From assembly GCA_964596675.1 (NCBI GenBank), contig CAZQUZ010000004.1:33199-97198 (forward strand): 64,000 bases of DNA. The letters run 5' to 3'. A program made the translations under genes and the position numbers. Origin of the DNA: JAGOMW01 sp964596675 (lineage in GTDB: Bacteria; Patescibacteriota; Gracilibacteria; BD1-5; UBA2023). Under the pieces are notes generated by a model. The model saw only the letters and a list, made by a program, of their open reading frames with translations, did not search any database and was not told the origin of the DNA. Of this stretch, positions 1 through 10,245 are shown one piece after another. Every line of letters begins with the position of its first letter. Positions within the stretch are counted from its first letter, which is position 1.

Positions 1-1
1 C

Positions 2-151
2 TGACCATTATTTTCTGAAGACGGAACAAAAGTAATAGTATCTGAAATGATTACATGGAGACAAGCACTTGAGAAATTTCGTTGGATTTGAGTTTTAGGA
101 GGTATACTTTCTTTCATTTTATATCTACAGAAGCTTTTAAATTCATATTAA
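2..151 (+). CDS. C-terminal part of unknown protein with a terminal membrane segment
   Basis: The gene enters the window from the left. The frame stays open when TGA (for example in WIGVLGG) is read as Gly and closes at a TAA. The visible 49 residues are charged at first and end in one hydrophobic stretch (IGVLGGILSFILYL), which suggests a C-terminal membrane anchor or the last helix of a membrane protein. There is no recognisable domain and the N-terminus is missing. The frame was preferred over another open frame because its composition is protein-like. Confidence 0.5.
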
Positions 152-205
152 GCTTCTTTCTTATTATCGGGGAATGAAACACTCAAGAATAATCAAAAAA
201 ATACA

Positions 206-682
206 ATGACTACAACTGTTAATTTGAAATGAACCCTAAAACTTAGCTTAAATGGTAAAAAGTTAAGAGCAATGGAATATTTCCGTAGATGAAAGAAATT
301 TATCCTTGCTGCACAGCTCCTATATTCCACGGAGTGAGGCGATAAAGGATATGTATATGGACATCTTTTATGTCAATGATATGAGATCATTCTTAAATCA
401 TATTTACTATCTAGAAACATTGGAGAAAACTTTAGTGAATTCAACGAGAAAATGAGAAAGTACTGACATGATTTAGATAAACTTGAAAAAGAGGTTGCAA
501 GCCATAAAGAATTTATTAGTTTTATAGAATTATGAGACTTAAAGAAATTATATAAGAATCATGATTTGCGATATACTCATGGAGCAATACTTCTCACCTG
601 AGAATCAGAAGTAGTAGATTTTGAATTATTTTGAAAATTTGTTTTCCCAATAATCCAAAAAATTGAAGTTAACCTGAACTAG
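206..682 (+). CDS. Hypothetical protein, 158 aa, helical
   Basis: Open from ATG to TAG with seven or more in-frame TGA codons read as Gly; the standard code gives no ORF here. The protein is mostly helical and soluble. The middle (GYVYGHLLCQGYEIILKSYLL) resembles the helical core of HEPN-like or nucleotidyltransferase-associated small proteins, but I see no canonical RX4-6H motif, so that is only a suggestion. The base composition is AT-rich, unlike the MFS gene that starts five bases after its stop. Function unknown. Confidence 0.6.
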
Positions 683-687
683 TCATT

Positions 688-1992
688 ATGAAGCCCTCCA
701 CTCTCTTCTCTCACATCCTCGCCAACTCAGCCATAGGAAGCTTTACCAATATGCTCCTGTGGTTCGCTATCACATTCTGGGCGTATCTCGAGACAGAGAG
801 TGTATTCGTCACTGGGGTGCTCGGCGGAATGTATCTAGTGCTCAATCTCCTTGGTGGGATATCATTCGGGTCTTTTGTCGACCATCATCCGAAGCGGTAT
901 GTCATGCTCGTATCGAGTTTTGCATCGCTTGGATTTTATACACTCGGACTCTCCATGCTCGCACTCCTCCCGAGTGATACATGGGGCGATGTGACCAATG
1001 TGTGGCTCTGGATTTTTATCCTGACTATCATGCTCGGTGTCACTGCAGGGAATATTCGTACGATAGCGCTCTCGACGCTCGTCACACTCCTCGTTCCCGA
1101 GTGAGAACGTGACAAGGCCAATGGAAAAGTCGGGATGATACAGTGACTTGTGTTCACGGTGGTGTCGGCTTTTTCATGAGTGATCATCGGGCAACTCGGA
1201 ATGATATGGACAGTTGGTATCTGAGTCATCGTGATGCTCGCAGTCATCACACATCTCCTCATGCTCCACTTCCCTGCAGAGCCACACCTCGACGAGCGAC
1301 ACGACGATGACAAGAAGGTAGATATACGCGGGACTATACGCATTATCCTCTCGATTCCTGGACTCATGGCGATGATATTTTTCGCGATGATCAATAACTT
1401 TATCGGAGGAGTATTTATGTCGCTCATGGACGCATACGGACTCTCACTGGTATCCGTCGAGATATGGTGAGTGGTGCTCGCAGTGACGAGTATTGGATTC
1501 ATCATCGGTGGTACGATTGTCGCGAAGTATGGACTCGGGAAGAGTCCAGTTTTTACCCTCCTCGCCATCAGCGTTCTCAGTTGGTCTATCTGTATGATAT
1601 TCCCAACTGTTGCATCGATATATTTTGTTGGTATAGGATTCTTCGTCTGGATGATCGTGTGACCGATAGCAGAGGCATGTGAGCAGACCATCATGCAAAA
1701 AGTAGTACCACTTGAACGTCAGTGACGGGTATTCGGATTCGGACAATCACTCGAAAATATCGCATCACCTTTTACAGCATTCCTCATCGGACCACTCACA
1801 CAATTCGTCGTGATACCATGGCTCGCATCGACGAGTGGAGTCGAGATATTCGATGGATGGTGGGGGACAACTCCAGATCGTGCGATGGCACTCGTATTCG
1901 TCGTGGCTGGACTCATCGGACTCATCGTGACACTCATAGCATTCACGACGCGGAGTTATAGAGCTCTCTCGAAGAGTTATAGAGAGGGATAA
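688..1992 (+). CDS. MFS-family transporter, 434 aa
   Basis: Integral membrane protein with about 12 hydrophobic segments, the usual size for a Major Facilitator Superfamily permease. The loop between segments 2 and 3 carries the family motif-A-like sequence GSFVDHHPKRY. A hydrophilic central loop (HLDERHDDDKKVD) separates the two six-helix halves. Seven in-frame TGA codons read as Gly join what the standard code would show as five pieces, for example VPE-G-ERDKANGKVGM, a typical MFS loop. It probably exports a small molecule; the substrate cannot be judged. It lies 5 bp after the preceding gene and converges with the DUF1624 gene. Confidence 0.88.
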
Positions 1993-1998
1993 TATTTA

Positions 1999-2706
1999 CT
2001 AGAATACTATCCGGAAGAACACATACAGTACTGGCACATGAATCATATAGATACTGAGTGAATGCCTCCCGATATACGTGAGGACTCGGTATCTATTTTT
2101 GTTGAGGGTTCATACGGTCTCGAGGATGCCGAGTCTCGCGAGGACATGAGAGAGTCCATATCCCATGAGGTAGACACCGAACCAGGGGATGAGTGGATAA
2201 TAATCAGCTGAGAAGTATGTAGACGGTGGATATCCGAGTGGTATGAGAAAGGTGGATTGCCAGTCAGGCGTCCAGATATATGGTAAGATAATCAGCATGA
2301 GTCAGATAGCGAGTGCATACCGCCCGAATATGAGGAAGACTGGTGCGAGCAGTGTCGCGAGTGCGAAGAAGTGGATGATTCCCCACGATATCCGCTCTGT
2401 AGGAAAGAAGTTATACGTAACAACAGATATACCCATAGCTAGGAATCCAAGGAGGAGAGTCCTCTGTACGGTCTTCTTCCAGATATATCACCAACTGCGA
2501 TCGTACAGGCTCAGATAGAGTGATACCCCAGCAAGCACGATGAAGAGTATGGCAACAGTTTTCCCGAGGAAAAACCAAAATACCTGAGAGAAGTCCAAAA
2601 TATCTGTCTCAAAAAGAGAAACAAGCATATAGTTGGCATGAAAAAGTACCATCCCTATGATGGCAATTCCTCGCAGAGCATCGATGCGTCAGAGTCTATG
2701 ATCCAT
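1999..2706 (-). CDS. DUF1624-family membrane protein (acyltransferase-like), 235 aa
   Basis: The N-terminus reads R-I-D-A-L-R-G-I-A-I-I-G-M, the start motif of DUF1624 and heparan-alpha-glucosaminide N-acetyltransferase-like membrane proteins (L.RGIAI..M...H). About seven transmembrane helices follow. The C-terminus ends GRHSLSIYMIHVPVL, the typical last helix of this group and of membrane acyltransferases. Relatives may move acyl groups across the membrane onto sugars or cell-wall components. Several TGA codons are Gly. The start is the only ATG between the upstream stop and the RGIAI motif. It converges with the MFS gene, 6 bp between stops. Confidence 0.85.
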
Positions 2707-2807
2707 GTGATAGAGTATATCCAATTCTTGGGAATACGTGAATTTTATCTGAAGATATTAGGCACAGGTGCGAAAGTTATTATACTACTCGAGTATAACC
2801 TTTTTCT

Positions 2808-4106
2808 ATGCGAAAAATCCTCACCCTCATACTCGCACTCTTTCCGCTTCAGAGTTTTGCGGCTACATTCTCAGACACTGAGCTCTCACACTACCGTGAC
2901 TCTATCGAGACACTTGAGAGTGAAGGCGTCATCTCTGGATATGGCGATACTCGATTCGGACCTGACAACACAATCACCCGTGCCGAGATACTCAAGGTAC
3001 TATTGGGCTCCAAGGGCGTCACTCCAGTTGCTCCAGAGACTCGGTGTTTTCCTGACGTTGTAGTATCAAAGTGGTATCATGCATATATCTGTGAGTGAGT
3101 TCGGCTTGGTGTGGTGAAGGGATTCGATGATGGTCGATTCAAACCCGATGCTCCAGTAACAGTACTCGAGGCACTCGCGATGTGACTGAGACTCTATACC
3201 ATAGCGCCTGCGAATGGCAATCCGTGGTATCTCCCCTATCAGGAACTCGCGAATACGAATGGTATCCTCAACTCTGCGAGTTACTCTATCTCTTCTCCTA
3301 TGACCCGAGGTAAGGCATCAGAACTCATACTCCGAATCCGAGAATACAATACCAAAAAGTCACCACTTACTAATCTCTCCAAGTGATGTGTAAGTCCACG
3401 ATCTCTCACAAGTGGTACACATGAGGTCACCGTAGCAGGTAAGACTCGTAGCTATATCCTCACTGTGCCATCGAGTTATAACACATCGAATCCTGCCTGA
3501 CTCATCATCGCTATCCATGGTCGCACCAATAGCAATAGCATGGTGCAGAACTATATGTGACTCGAGCGTCAGAGTAACTTCATCGTCGCATATCCTGCAG
3601 GACTGCCGAGTGGTTCAGCTTTTAGTTGGTCAAGCGAGGAGAATATCACTTTTGTCGATACCATCATCCGTGATGTCACTGACAGTCACTGTGTCTCTCG
3701 GAGTGATATCCATATCGTCGCGCACTCACTCGGGGCATGGTTCGCCTCACGTCTCGCCTGTACTCGCGGGGATACATTCCGCTCTATGGCAATAGTCGGA
3801 GGTGGTGGATACACGAGCGCGTGCAACGATACTCCGACAGCATCACTCATATTCCAACGGGAGGATGACCGACTCTCTCCTGCCTCAACTGCACGAGCAA
3901 CTGAGACCAAGATGCGACTCGTGAACAAGTGTAGCACTCGAATAGAATCCGTCCAGATAGGCGGGTATAGTTGTACTCGCTCGACCGACTGCTCGACAGG
4001 TAATCCTGTCATCTGGTGTGGTGACTATGCTACCTATGGCAATGATGCGCATAGTTGGCCGACAGGTGGAGGGAGTGCTATAGTGGAGTGGATGAGGGGG
4101 TTGTAA
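2808..4106 (+). CDS. Secreted SLH-domain protein fused to a PHB-depolymerase/LpqC-type esterase, 432 aa
   Basis: A signal peptide (residues 1-18, cleavage after SFA) is followed by two S-layer-homology repeats (about 20-75 and 85-150; GVISGYGDTRFGPDNTITRAE and GVVKGFDDGRFKPDAPVT are diagnostic) and then an alpha/beta-hydrolase of the polyhydroxybutyrate depolymerase/feruloyl esterase group. The nucleophile Ser is in AHSLGA, the acid is probably in REDD, and the His is in NDAHSWP. The design implies an esterase held on the cell surface. A pair of Cys-rich segments may form disulfides. A -10-like TATAAC ends 8 nt before the ATG with no SD. Five TGA codons are Gly. Confidence 0.88.
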
Positions 4107-4118
4107 AAAGTATCCACC

Positions 4119-4150
4119 GTGAAAATAAGTGATTTTTCTTGCATTTTCAC
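4119..4150 (+). terminator. Possible weak terminator hairpin
   Basis: Inverted repeat GTGAAAAT (4119-4126) / ATTTTCAC (4143-4150), 12 bp after the esterase stop. The loop is 16 nt and no clean T-run follows, so termination is only plausible. Confidence 0.35.
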
Positions 4151-4277
4151 GCTAGACCATCGCTACCTTTCGAGAGAAGGAAGTATGGAAGATGGGGTAT
4201 AAAATAGTGTTGCAAAATATATGAAAAATATACAATATATCTGGTAAAAAGATTATAATTCTTAATAGTAGTCTCCT

Positions 4278-5387
4278 ATGAGTGACGTGCATACTAATTA
4301 CAAGGAATATCTCGAATCATACGCATGGAAAGCTCTCAAGATGACAAAACTCGAAGAGCAGCCGCAGTGTGAGTGTTGCGGAGCTCCTGCAACCAGTGTC
4401 CATCACCTATCATACGAAAGGCTCTGACGAGAAAAACCAGAAGATATCGTGAGTATCTGCGAACGATGTCACGATGAATGTCATCATGTCGGTGGATATC
4501 AGATAAAAAATGATGAAGAAACATTAAGAAGGAGGTATGAGGAAGTGAGAAATACTTATTTGTGAAATAATGAACCAGAGGAAATTGAATTAACAGAAAT
4601 TTTTAAGTATAACTTTTCACAAGAAAAAATATCAACTTTTATCCATTCTTATACAGGGCAATGAATAATAAATTGAAAAAACTATACAACTTTACAATTA
4701 AGACAAGGGAAGAAAAATATTCTATTAGATGATACTAATATTTCAAGTAATAGCATTAATAAGCTGTGACTAATATGGGATAATCCTTATTTTAAGGCAG
4801 ATAATGGACTATACTATGCTTATAAAATAAATTTTTACGATAGTGATAATTATGAATCAATCCCTGAAAGTGAAATAAATCGATATTACTTGTTAAAACT
4901 TTCCTGTTTTGATAAAGATACTTTTGAAGTTATATCCTGATTTGTAGTTAAAGATAAATATGGGATATATCTAGTAAAATATTTGTTTGAAGTAAATTGA
5001 GAATGAGCAATAGAATTAACGATATATAAATCTGATATTTGTGTTAATTGATTTATATATTTATGATGATCATATTGTAAAAATAAAACAAATATATACT
5101 TTATTGATCATGCCAGTAAGTCTTTTATTGATTCCTATTTTGGTGATATTTTAAAAGTAAAATGAGCTGACTTGGATACATTTGAAACTTTAGATGATTG
5201 ACGTGCAAAAGACAAAAATTATATTTACGATTATTGAAAAATAATTGAGCATATAATTTATGAAAATGAAGATAATGATTATTGAATTTGAGATAACTGA
5301 GGTTGCTCTTATGGGGAATATTGAGAAGATTGTAAAATCTTATTTTCAGACCGTAGCGATTGGTGTTCGAATTGTAGAAATGGTTAA
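4278..5387 (+). CDS. HNH-nuclease-domain protein with a UGA-rich unknown C-terminus, 369 aa
   Basis: Residues 1-85 form an HNH-type zinc finger domain: CECCG, then VHHLSYERLG, then EDIVSICERCHDECHH. This is the C-x2-C / H-H / C-x2-CH layout seen in small HNH endonucleases. The remaining 280 residues, rich in Asp, Asn, Tyr and Ile, match nothing I recognise and end in a Cys-containing tail (CSYGEYGEDC, DWCSNCRNG) that could bind another metal. Of 29 glycines 18 are UGA, far more than in core genes nearby. No UGA-free ORF of useful size exists here, so only table 25 reveals it. It sits next to the Fic gene in an AT-rich island and may be a defence or mobile-element protein. Confidence 0.7.
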
Positions 5388-5490
5388 ATATTAACTTTAT
5401 GCATAGTGGATTTATGACTTGAAAGGAAATGGTATATTCTATATCAAAAAACTATTTAGAAAAAGAATAGTGTCTTGAGGGTAAAAATTC

Positions 5491-5596
5491 CTACCTCCTC
5501 ATCCCTACCATCATTACCACATATACCACTCCCGTCACACCCACTATCATGAGATAGCTCATGAGTGAGAACGAGAAGAATCCACCTACTGAGAGG
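5491..5596 (-). pseudogene. Remnant of the 3' end of an ABC permease gene
   Basis: Positions 5488-5596 match 6997-7105, the 3' end of the intact permease gene, with 10 mismatches and no gaps over 109 bp. Read on the minus strand it keeps the permease C-terminus (about 35 codons ending MRR-stop) with mostly silent or conservative changes. Homology stops abruptly on both sides, so this is an orphan fragment. The Fic gene lies between the two copies. Confidence 0.8.
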
Positions 5597-5663
5597 TGCT
5601 TGTCTTGACATTGCAATTCTGAGAGAAAAAGATAAAATCGAGAGAACACTTTCTAAAAATATT

Positions 5664-6746
5664 ATGTCATACGTACTTCCAAAACTCCCTCTCGATAGGC
5701 ATATAGAAACCGTAGCAATACTAAAACAACTTACACTCTCACGAGCTGCCCTCGCTGAACTCAAGTGAGTCTCATGACAGATACCGAATGAAACTATCCT
5801 TATCAAAACTCTTTCTCTCCAGGAGGCAAAAGAAAGTTCTGCCATCGAAAACATCATCACTACACATGACGAGCTGTTTCAGAGTGATGTACTCAGTGAG
5901 ATATTTGCTACTATAGCATCCAAGGAAGTATACAATTATGCAACCGCCCTGGAACACGGTTATAGAGAAGTACGAAAAAATGGGCTACTCATGAATAACT
6001 TAATACTTGATATACAAGGAAAAATAGAAGAAAATAAGGCATGATTTCGTAAACTCCCGTGAACTGAGCTCAAAAATGATAAAACAGGTGAGACAGTATA
6101 TATACCACCACAATCATATGATCAGATAATTACTAGTATGGATAATCTGGAAAAGTTTATCAATACTTCAGACTTAAGTGATACTGACCCACTTATAAAG
6201 ATGGCAATTATTCATCACCAATTTGAGAGTATACATCCATTCTATGATGGGAATGGACGAACAGGTCGCGTCATCAATGTTCTCTATCTCGTAAAGGAAT
6301 GACTATTATCACTCCCGATTCTCTATCTCAGTCGTTATATCAATACACACAAGTCAAAATATTACGAACTTCTCCAAAAAGTGAGAACAGATGATGCATG
6401 GGAAGAGTGGATTCTTTTCATGCTCGTAGCAACAGAGAAGACTGCGAAACAAACTATCAATATCGTGGAAAATATAAAAGAACTGATGAAAAAAGAGAAG
6501 AAGGCTATGAGAGAGAAATGTCCAAAAATCTATTCTCAAGATCTCCTAAATAATCTCTTCAAACATCCATATACAAAAATAGAATTTGTAATGCGAGATC
6601 TTGGAGTGGTCCGTCAGACAGCATCAAAATATCTCGATGAACTTGTTAGTATATGAATTCTTCAAAAACAAAAAATCGGAACTGAAAATTTTTATATTCA
6701 TCCAGAACTTTTTGAGCTCTTTAAGGATATACCAACTTTTGAGTAA
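5664..6746 (+). CDS. Fic-family AMPylase-like protein, 360 aa
   Basis: It carries the Fic active-site motif HPFYDGNGRTGR (HxFx[D/E]GNGRxxR, around residue 195), with catalytic His and the anion-binding GNGR loop. N-terminally SSAIEN fits the inhibitory-helix motif [S/T]xxxE[G/N], so it should be a class II, self-inhibited Fic protein. The C-terminus (about 295-355) is a winged-helix domain (VRQTASKYLDELVSIGIL), the common Fic/DUF4172-wHTH layout. Relatives attach AMP to target hydroxyls and can act as toxins or regulators. ATG 5664 was chosen because the family starts MSYVLPKLPLD; the open frame upstream only covers the permease remnant. A short tandem array follows the stop directly. Confidence 0.88.
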
Positions 6747-6996
6747 ATGTTAACATATGCAGGTTCATATGTTAAAGAAATCAGAAAATGTTAACATATN
6801 NNNNNNNNNNNNNNNNNNNNNNNNNNNNNNNNNNNNNNNNNNNNNNNNNNNNNNNNNNNNNNNNNNNNNNNNNNNNNNNNNNNNNNNNNNNNNNNNNNNA
6901 AATGTTAACATATGCAGGTTCATATGTTAAAGAAATCAGAAAATGTTAACATATGCAGGTTCATATGTTAAAGAAATCAGAAAATGTTAACATATA
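6747..6996. repeat. 41-bp palindromic tandem repeat with assembly gap
   Basis: The 41-bp unit repeats exactly: starts at 6748 and 6789 before the gap, and at 6903, 6944 and 6985 after it. Each unit holds an inverted repeat TTAACATATG / CATATGTTAA around CAGGTT. Positions 6800-6899 are N, so copy number is unknown. The last unit is cut off where the permease stop codon begins. Units are identical with no variable spacers. It could be an operator array, a recombination site or a minisatellite. Confidence 0.9.
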
Positions 6997-6999
6997 TTC

Positions 7000-9408
7000 C
7001 TACCTCCTCATCCCTAGCATCATAACTACATACACCACTCCCGTCACGCCCACTATCATGAGATATGAGATGAGTGAGAACGAGAAGAATCCACCCACTG
7101 AGAGGACGAGATACGAGAGTACTCCTCCGATGATGACTGAGAGGATATATGACACGATGAATATCGTCGCGCGAGTGCCAGTGAGCGATGTGCGGATACC
7201 AGCAGGGAGTGCACCGAAGAGTCCATAGAGTCGAGTTTTCATGTCTTCGACCGTACGCATGCGGGTGAAGAATGCAATGATAGCACCGACTGCGAAGAGG
7301 AACACGACAGCACCGAAGAGTCATATTACGGAGAGGACTTTTGCTGATATATCGCGGACAATCTTCAGTATACTCTCGATATCGATGAAGGTCACATGTG
7401 GTCAGGATGCAGTGAGGATATCTCGCTTCCACTCCTCTGTATCACTCGCATACTCAGCGACGAAGTATGTACGAGGAGCATTCGCGAACTCGACAGGATC
7501 AAGCGAGAAGTAAAAGAATGGACGGAATCACTCTCGTACAGATTCGCGAATATTCGCGATAGTGAGTGTGATCTCACGACCTGAGAGGAGGAACGTGACC
7601 GTATCCCCGACATCGACTCCGAGCCGAGATGCGAAGTCATCATCCATCGAGACTTCTCACTTTCCGAAGGTATTTTTTCACCTGAGAACCTGGTTCTCGA
7701 GAGGAGTTGTTGTGATGTTGAACTCTCTCGTAAATTCTCCACTTGGACGCTCGACACCGAGATGCTCGGCAAGTGTACGACCATTGACTCACTCGATACG
7801 AGCACGGAGTATATCATACATGAGCGCACCAGAACCGATGACGGACTGTACCTTTTCCTTATCTTGTTCGAGGATGTTGATAGCATAGATATTGGCAGTA
7901 TTGGTTGAGTCGATGACGAGTTGCCCACGGAACGCGAGGGAGAAGCTCGCAAACACAAGGAAAAATACCGTCACCGAGACAAGTGATATCGTAATCGGTA
8001 TGGTTGGTGTGAGTGGTCGGACAAGTGCACGGAGAGCATCAAAGAGGTAAAAGTTCTTGGTGCGCAATCAACCTACCCTCCCGAATATGAACTCATAGAG
8101 GAAGCGAACAAGGTATCCGAATATGAGGAAAAACACCCCAGCACCCACTCCCACCGCGAGAGAGAATACTGGCGTCCCGAAGAGGAGAAAAAGGACGATG
8201 ATACCGAGGATGAGTGGGATGATGATATCGAGGCGAGTGTATAGAGTCTTTTTCTCTTCACCTTTCCCCATCGTCCACCACGCTGGGAACCACGCCATCA
8301 CGACGAGCGCGATGAGGAGGGAGAACGCACGAGGGACAGCACTCCAGAAAAACTGGAACTCGCTCGCCTCAGGGATGCGACGTATCGACTCTATGATGAT
8401 ATCCGATAGTCCGACACCGAGTGCGAATGCGAGTGGAAAAATAAGTCCATAGAGCATGAGGAGGAGGACTTGTTGGCGACGTCTCGTGAGTCCGAGTATC
8501 TCAGTGACGCGGAGTGTCCGCGCGAGACTCTCGAAAAAACTCTCATGAGCCGAACGGAGTATCACGAATGCGAATATACTCGACACGAGGAGTATGAGGG
8601 TGATATAGTCTGTGAGAGTATCGACGGTATCGAGATTTCTCTCTGTCCTATCCTCATAGGTACGCACTCGGTAGAGCTCCTCAGGGAGTAGTTTTTTGAT
8701 TTTCTCAGCCACGACATTCGCACGTCGCTCATCAGTGAACGATATCATGAGGTCATGGTCGAGTCGAGATCCTGATGAGAGGAGGAGCGAGCCTGAGAGA
8801 AGGCTCGATGGGAGGACGATGAGGTGATTCTCCGTCCCGAGTGAGAATCCGAGATCACTCGATTCGAGGATTTTATCGGTTATCTGAATCTCTCGTCCAT
8901 CGAGCGTGATAGTACCACCACTCGCGAATTTCTCAATCAATCATGGAGTCACTCCTACTCTTCTGGATTCGGGTCACAGAGCAGAAAATGGTGAATCTTC
9001 AAAAATTCATCCAGAAGCTTCAGATTGTTGTCATAATTGCATTCATTCAGTCTTCATAATCCCCCTCTGTGGATAGCTCCCACTATAGGCGACGACCTGT
9101 ACGAGTCATGCCTTGTTTTCTCTATCGAGAAGTGTCGTCGAGAACTCTCTCCGCTCAGCTGCGACATAGTCCTCTCATAGGAGATATGCAGAGACCAGAG
9201 GCAAAACATCCCCGCTCGCATATCCACGAGGAGAGACGATGAGATCCGCACCGAAAAGTGGTCTCGTCTCAGCAGCGACGAGGGACTCGATATTCGTCGT
9301 GATCTGACGGAGTGTGAGGACGCCCGTGCTCGCGAAAAGTATCACCACAAACAGGATGATGAGCGACCGATAGTTCGAGAGGATGATGCGAAAAAAGAGT
9401 GTGAACAT
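7000..9408 (-). CDS. YbbP-like FtsX-domain ABC transporter permease, 802 aa
   Basis: The frame is continuous through many Gly-TGA codons, for example after residue 77 and in the extracytoplasmic domain. The N-terminal helix (LIILFVVILFASTGVLTLRQ) is followed by a MacB-type periplasmic domain, then two FtsX membrane domains with about ten helices in total, ending MLGMRR. Length and layout match the YbbP family (about 800 aa). The next gene, 2 bp upstream, is its ATPase, and a TesA-like lipase lies beyond, the same ybbP-ybbA-tesA set known in Proteobacteria. It probably extracts or releases envelope lipids or lipoproteins. Its last 105 bp are duplicated at 5488-5596. Confidence 0.85.
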
Positions 9409-9410
9409 AA

Positions 9411-10073
9411 TTATTTTTCGAGAGTGAGTGTGCCACCACTGAGACGATAGAGTCTATCCGCATGACTCGCGATGCCCCTATCATGCGTGATCATGATGAT
9501 AGTATTTTTCGTCTCTTCATGGAGAGTGCGTATGAGCTCCATAATCTTCTCTGCATTTTTCTCATCGAGATTCCCGGTCGGCTCATCAGCGAAGAGATAT
9601 GGCACACGCGAGACGAAAGCTCGTGCGATAGCTACTCGCTGCTGCTCTCACCCCGAGAGCTCGCCTGGATAGCGACCGCCCTTACCTGCGAGTCCGACTT
9701 TTTCGAGTATCTCATCCGTCTCGTATCTGCGAGGAGCATGTGAGATATCGAGGACGAGGTCGATATTCTCTCAGACAGTCAGGTTCGGGATGAGCTCGAA
9801 CGCCTGGAATATAAAGGCGATATGCGCACCACGAAATGCCGTCATCTCATCACGCGTGAGTGCTGTGATATCCTGCTCTCAGAGAAAAATATGACCCGCA
9901 TCGGGCGTGAGGATGCCTGCGATGAGCGAGAGGAGTGTGGACTTCCCTGCGCCGCTCGCACCCATGAGTGCGACCCATGCGCCCTCTTCGACCTGCCATG
10001 AGAGATCAGAGAAGAGCTCGACGACTTCTCAGCGAGAAGTATAGGATTTTGCGATGTTTTTTAGTTGTATCAT
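9411..10073 (-). CDS. YbbA/LolD-like ABC transporter ATP-binding protein, 220 aa
   Basis: Complete ATPase: Walker A GASGAGKST (about residue 38), Q-loop FIFQAFELIPN, signature LSGGEQQRVAIARA, Walker B YLFADEP, D-loop TGNLD and H-loop MITHD. The second Gly of the signature is encoded by TGA (9648-9650), one of the clearest proofs of recoding in the window. It belongs to the MacB/LolD/YbbA class, which pairs with FtsX-type permeases. The permease gene starts 2 bp after its stop, so they form an operon. The start is the first ATG; the product begins MIQLKNIAKSY. Confidence 0.95.
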
Positions 10074-10245
10074 AGTGTTTTATGAGAATAGTTCTCAGAT
10101 AGAGATTATACGGATATTGGTGAGAAAACAAAGGGGAAATAAGGTTGATTTTTGGATGGAAAAAGAGATAATTTTCACAGTTTACATAGCATCTTGATTA
10201 CTTTATAGAAAGTTAGCAAAATTTAGCTACTAATTTACAAAAAAT

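Noticed and set aside
936..1694. Minus-strand ORF of 252 codons over the MFS gene
   Set aside because: Shadow frame: Ser/Thr/Ile/Met-rich, no motif, and it opposes a well-supported transporter.
688..1992. The MFS gene looks like a decayed pseudogene with many stops
   Set aside because: All interrupting codons are TGA, none TAA or TAG, and each fits a glycine position; the same holds across the window.
6747..6996. 41-bp direct repeats as a CRISPR array
   Set aside because: Units are joined without variable spacers and no cas gene is near; it is a plain tandem repeat.
10074..10245. Retron non-coding RNA or reverse transcriptase upstream of ptuA
   Set aside because: The 172 bp hold no structured repeat or RT motif; the pair is a stand-alone Septu-like system as far as can be seen.
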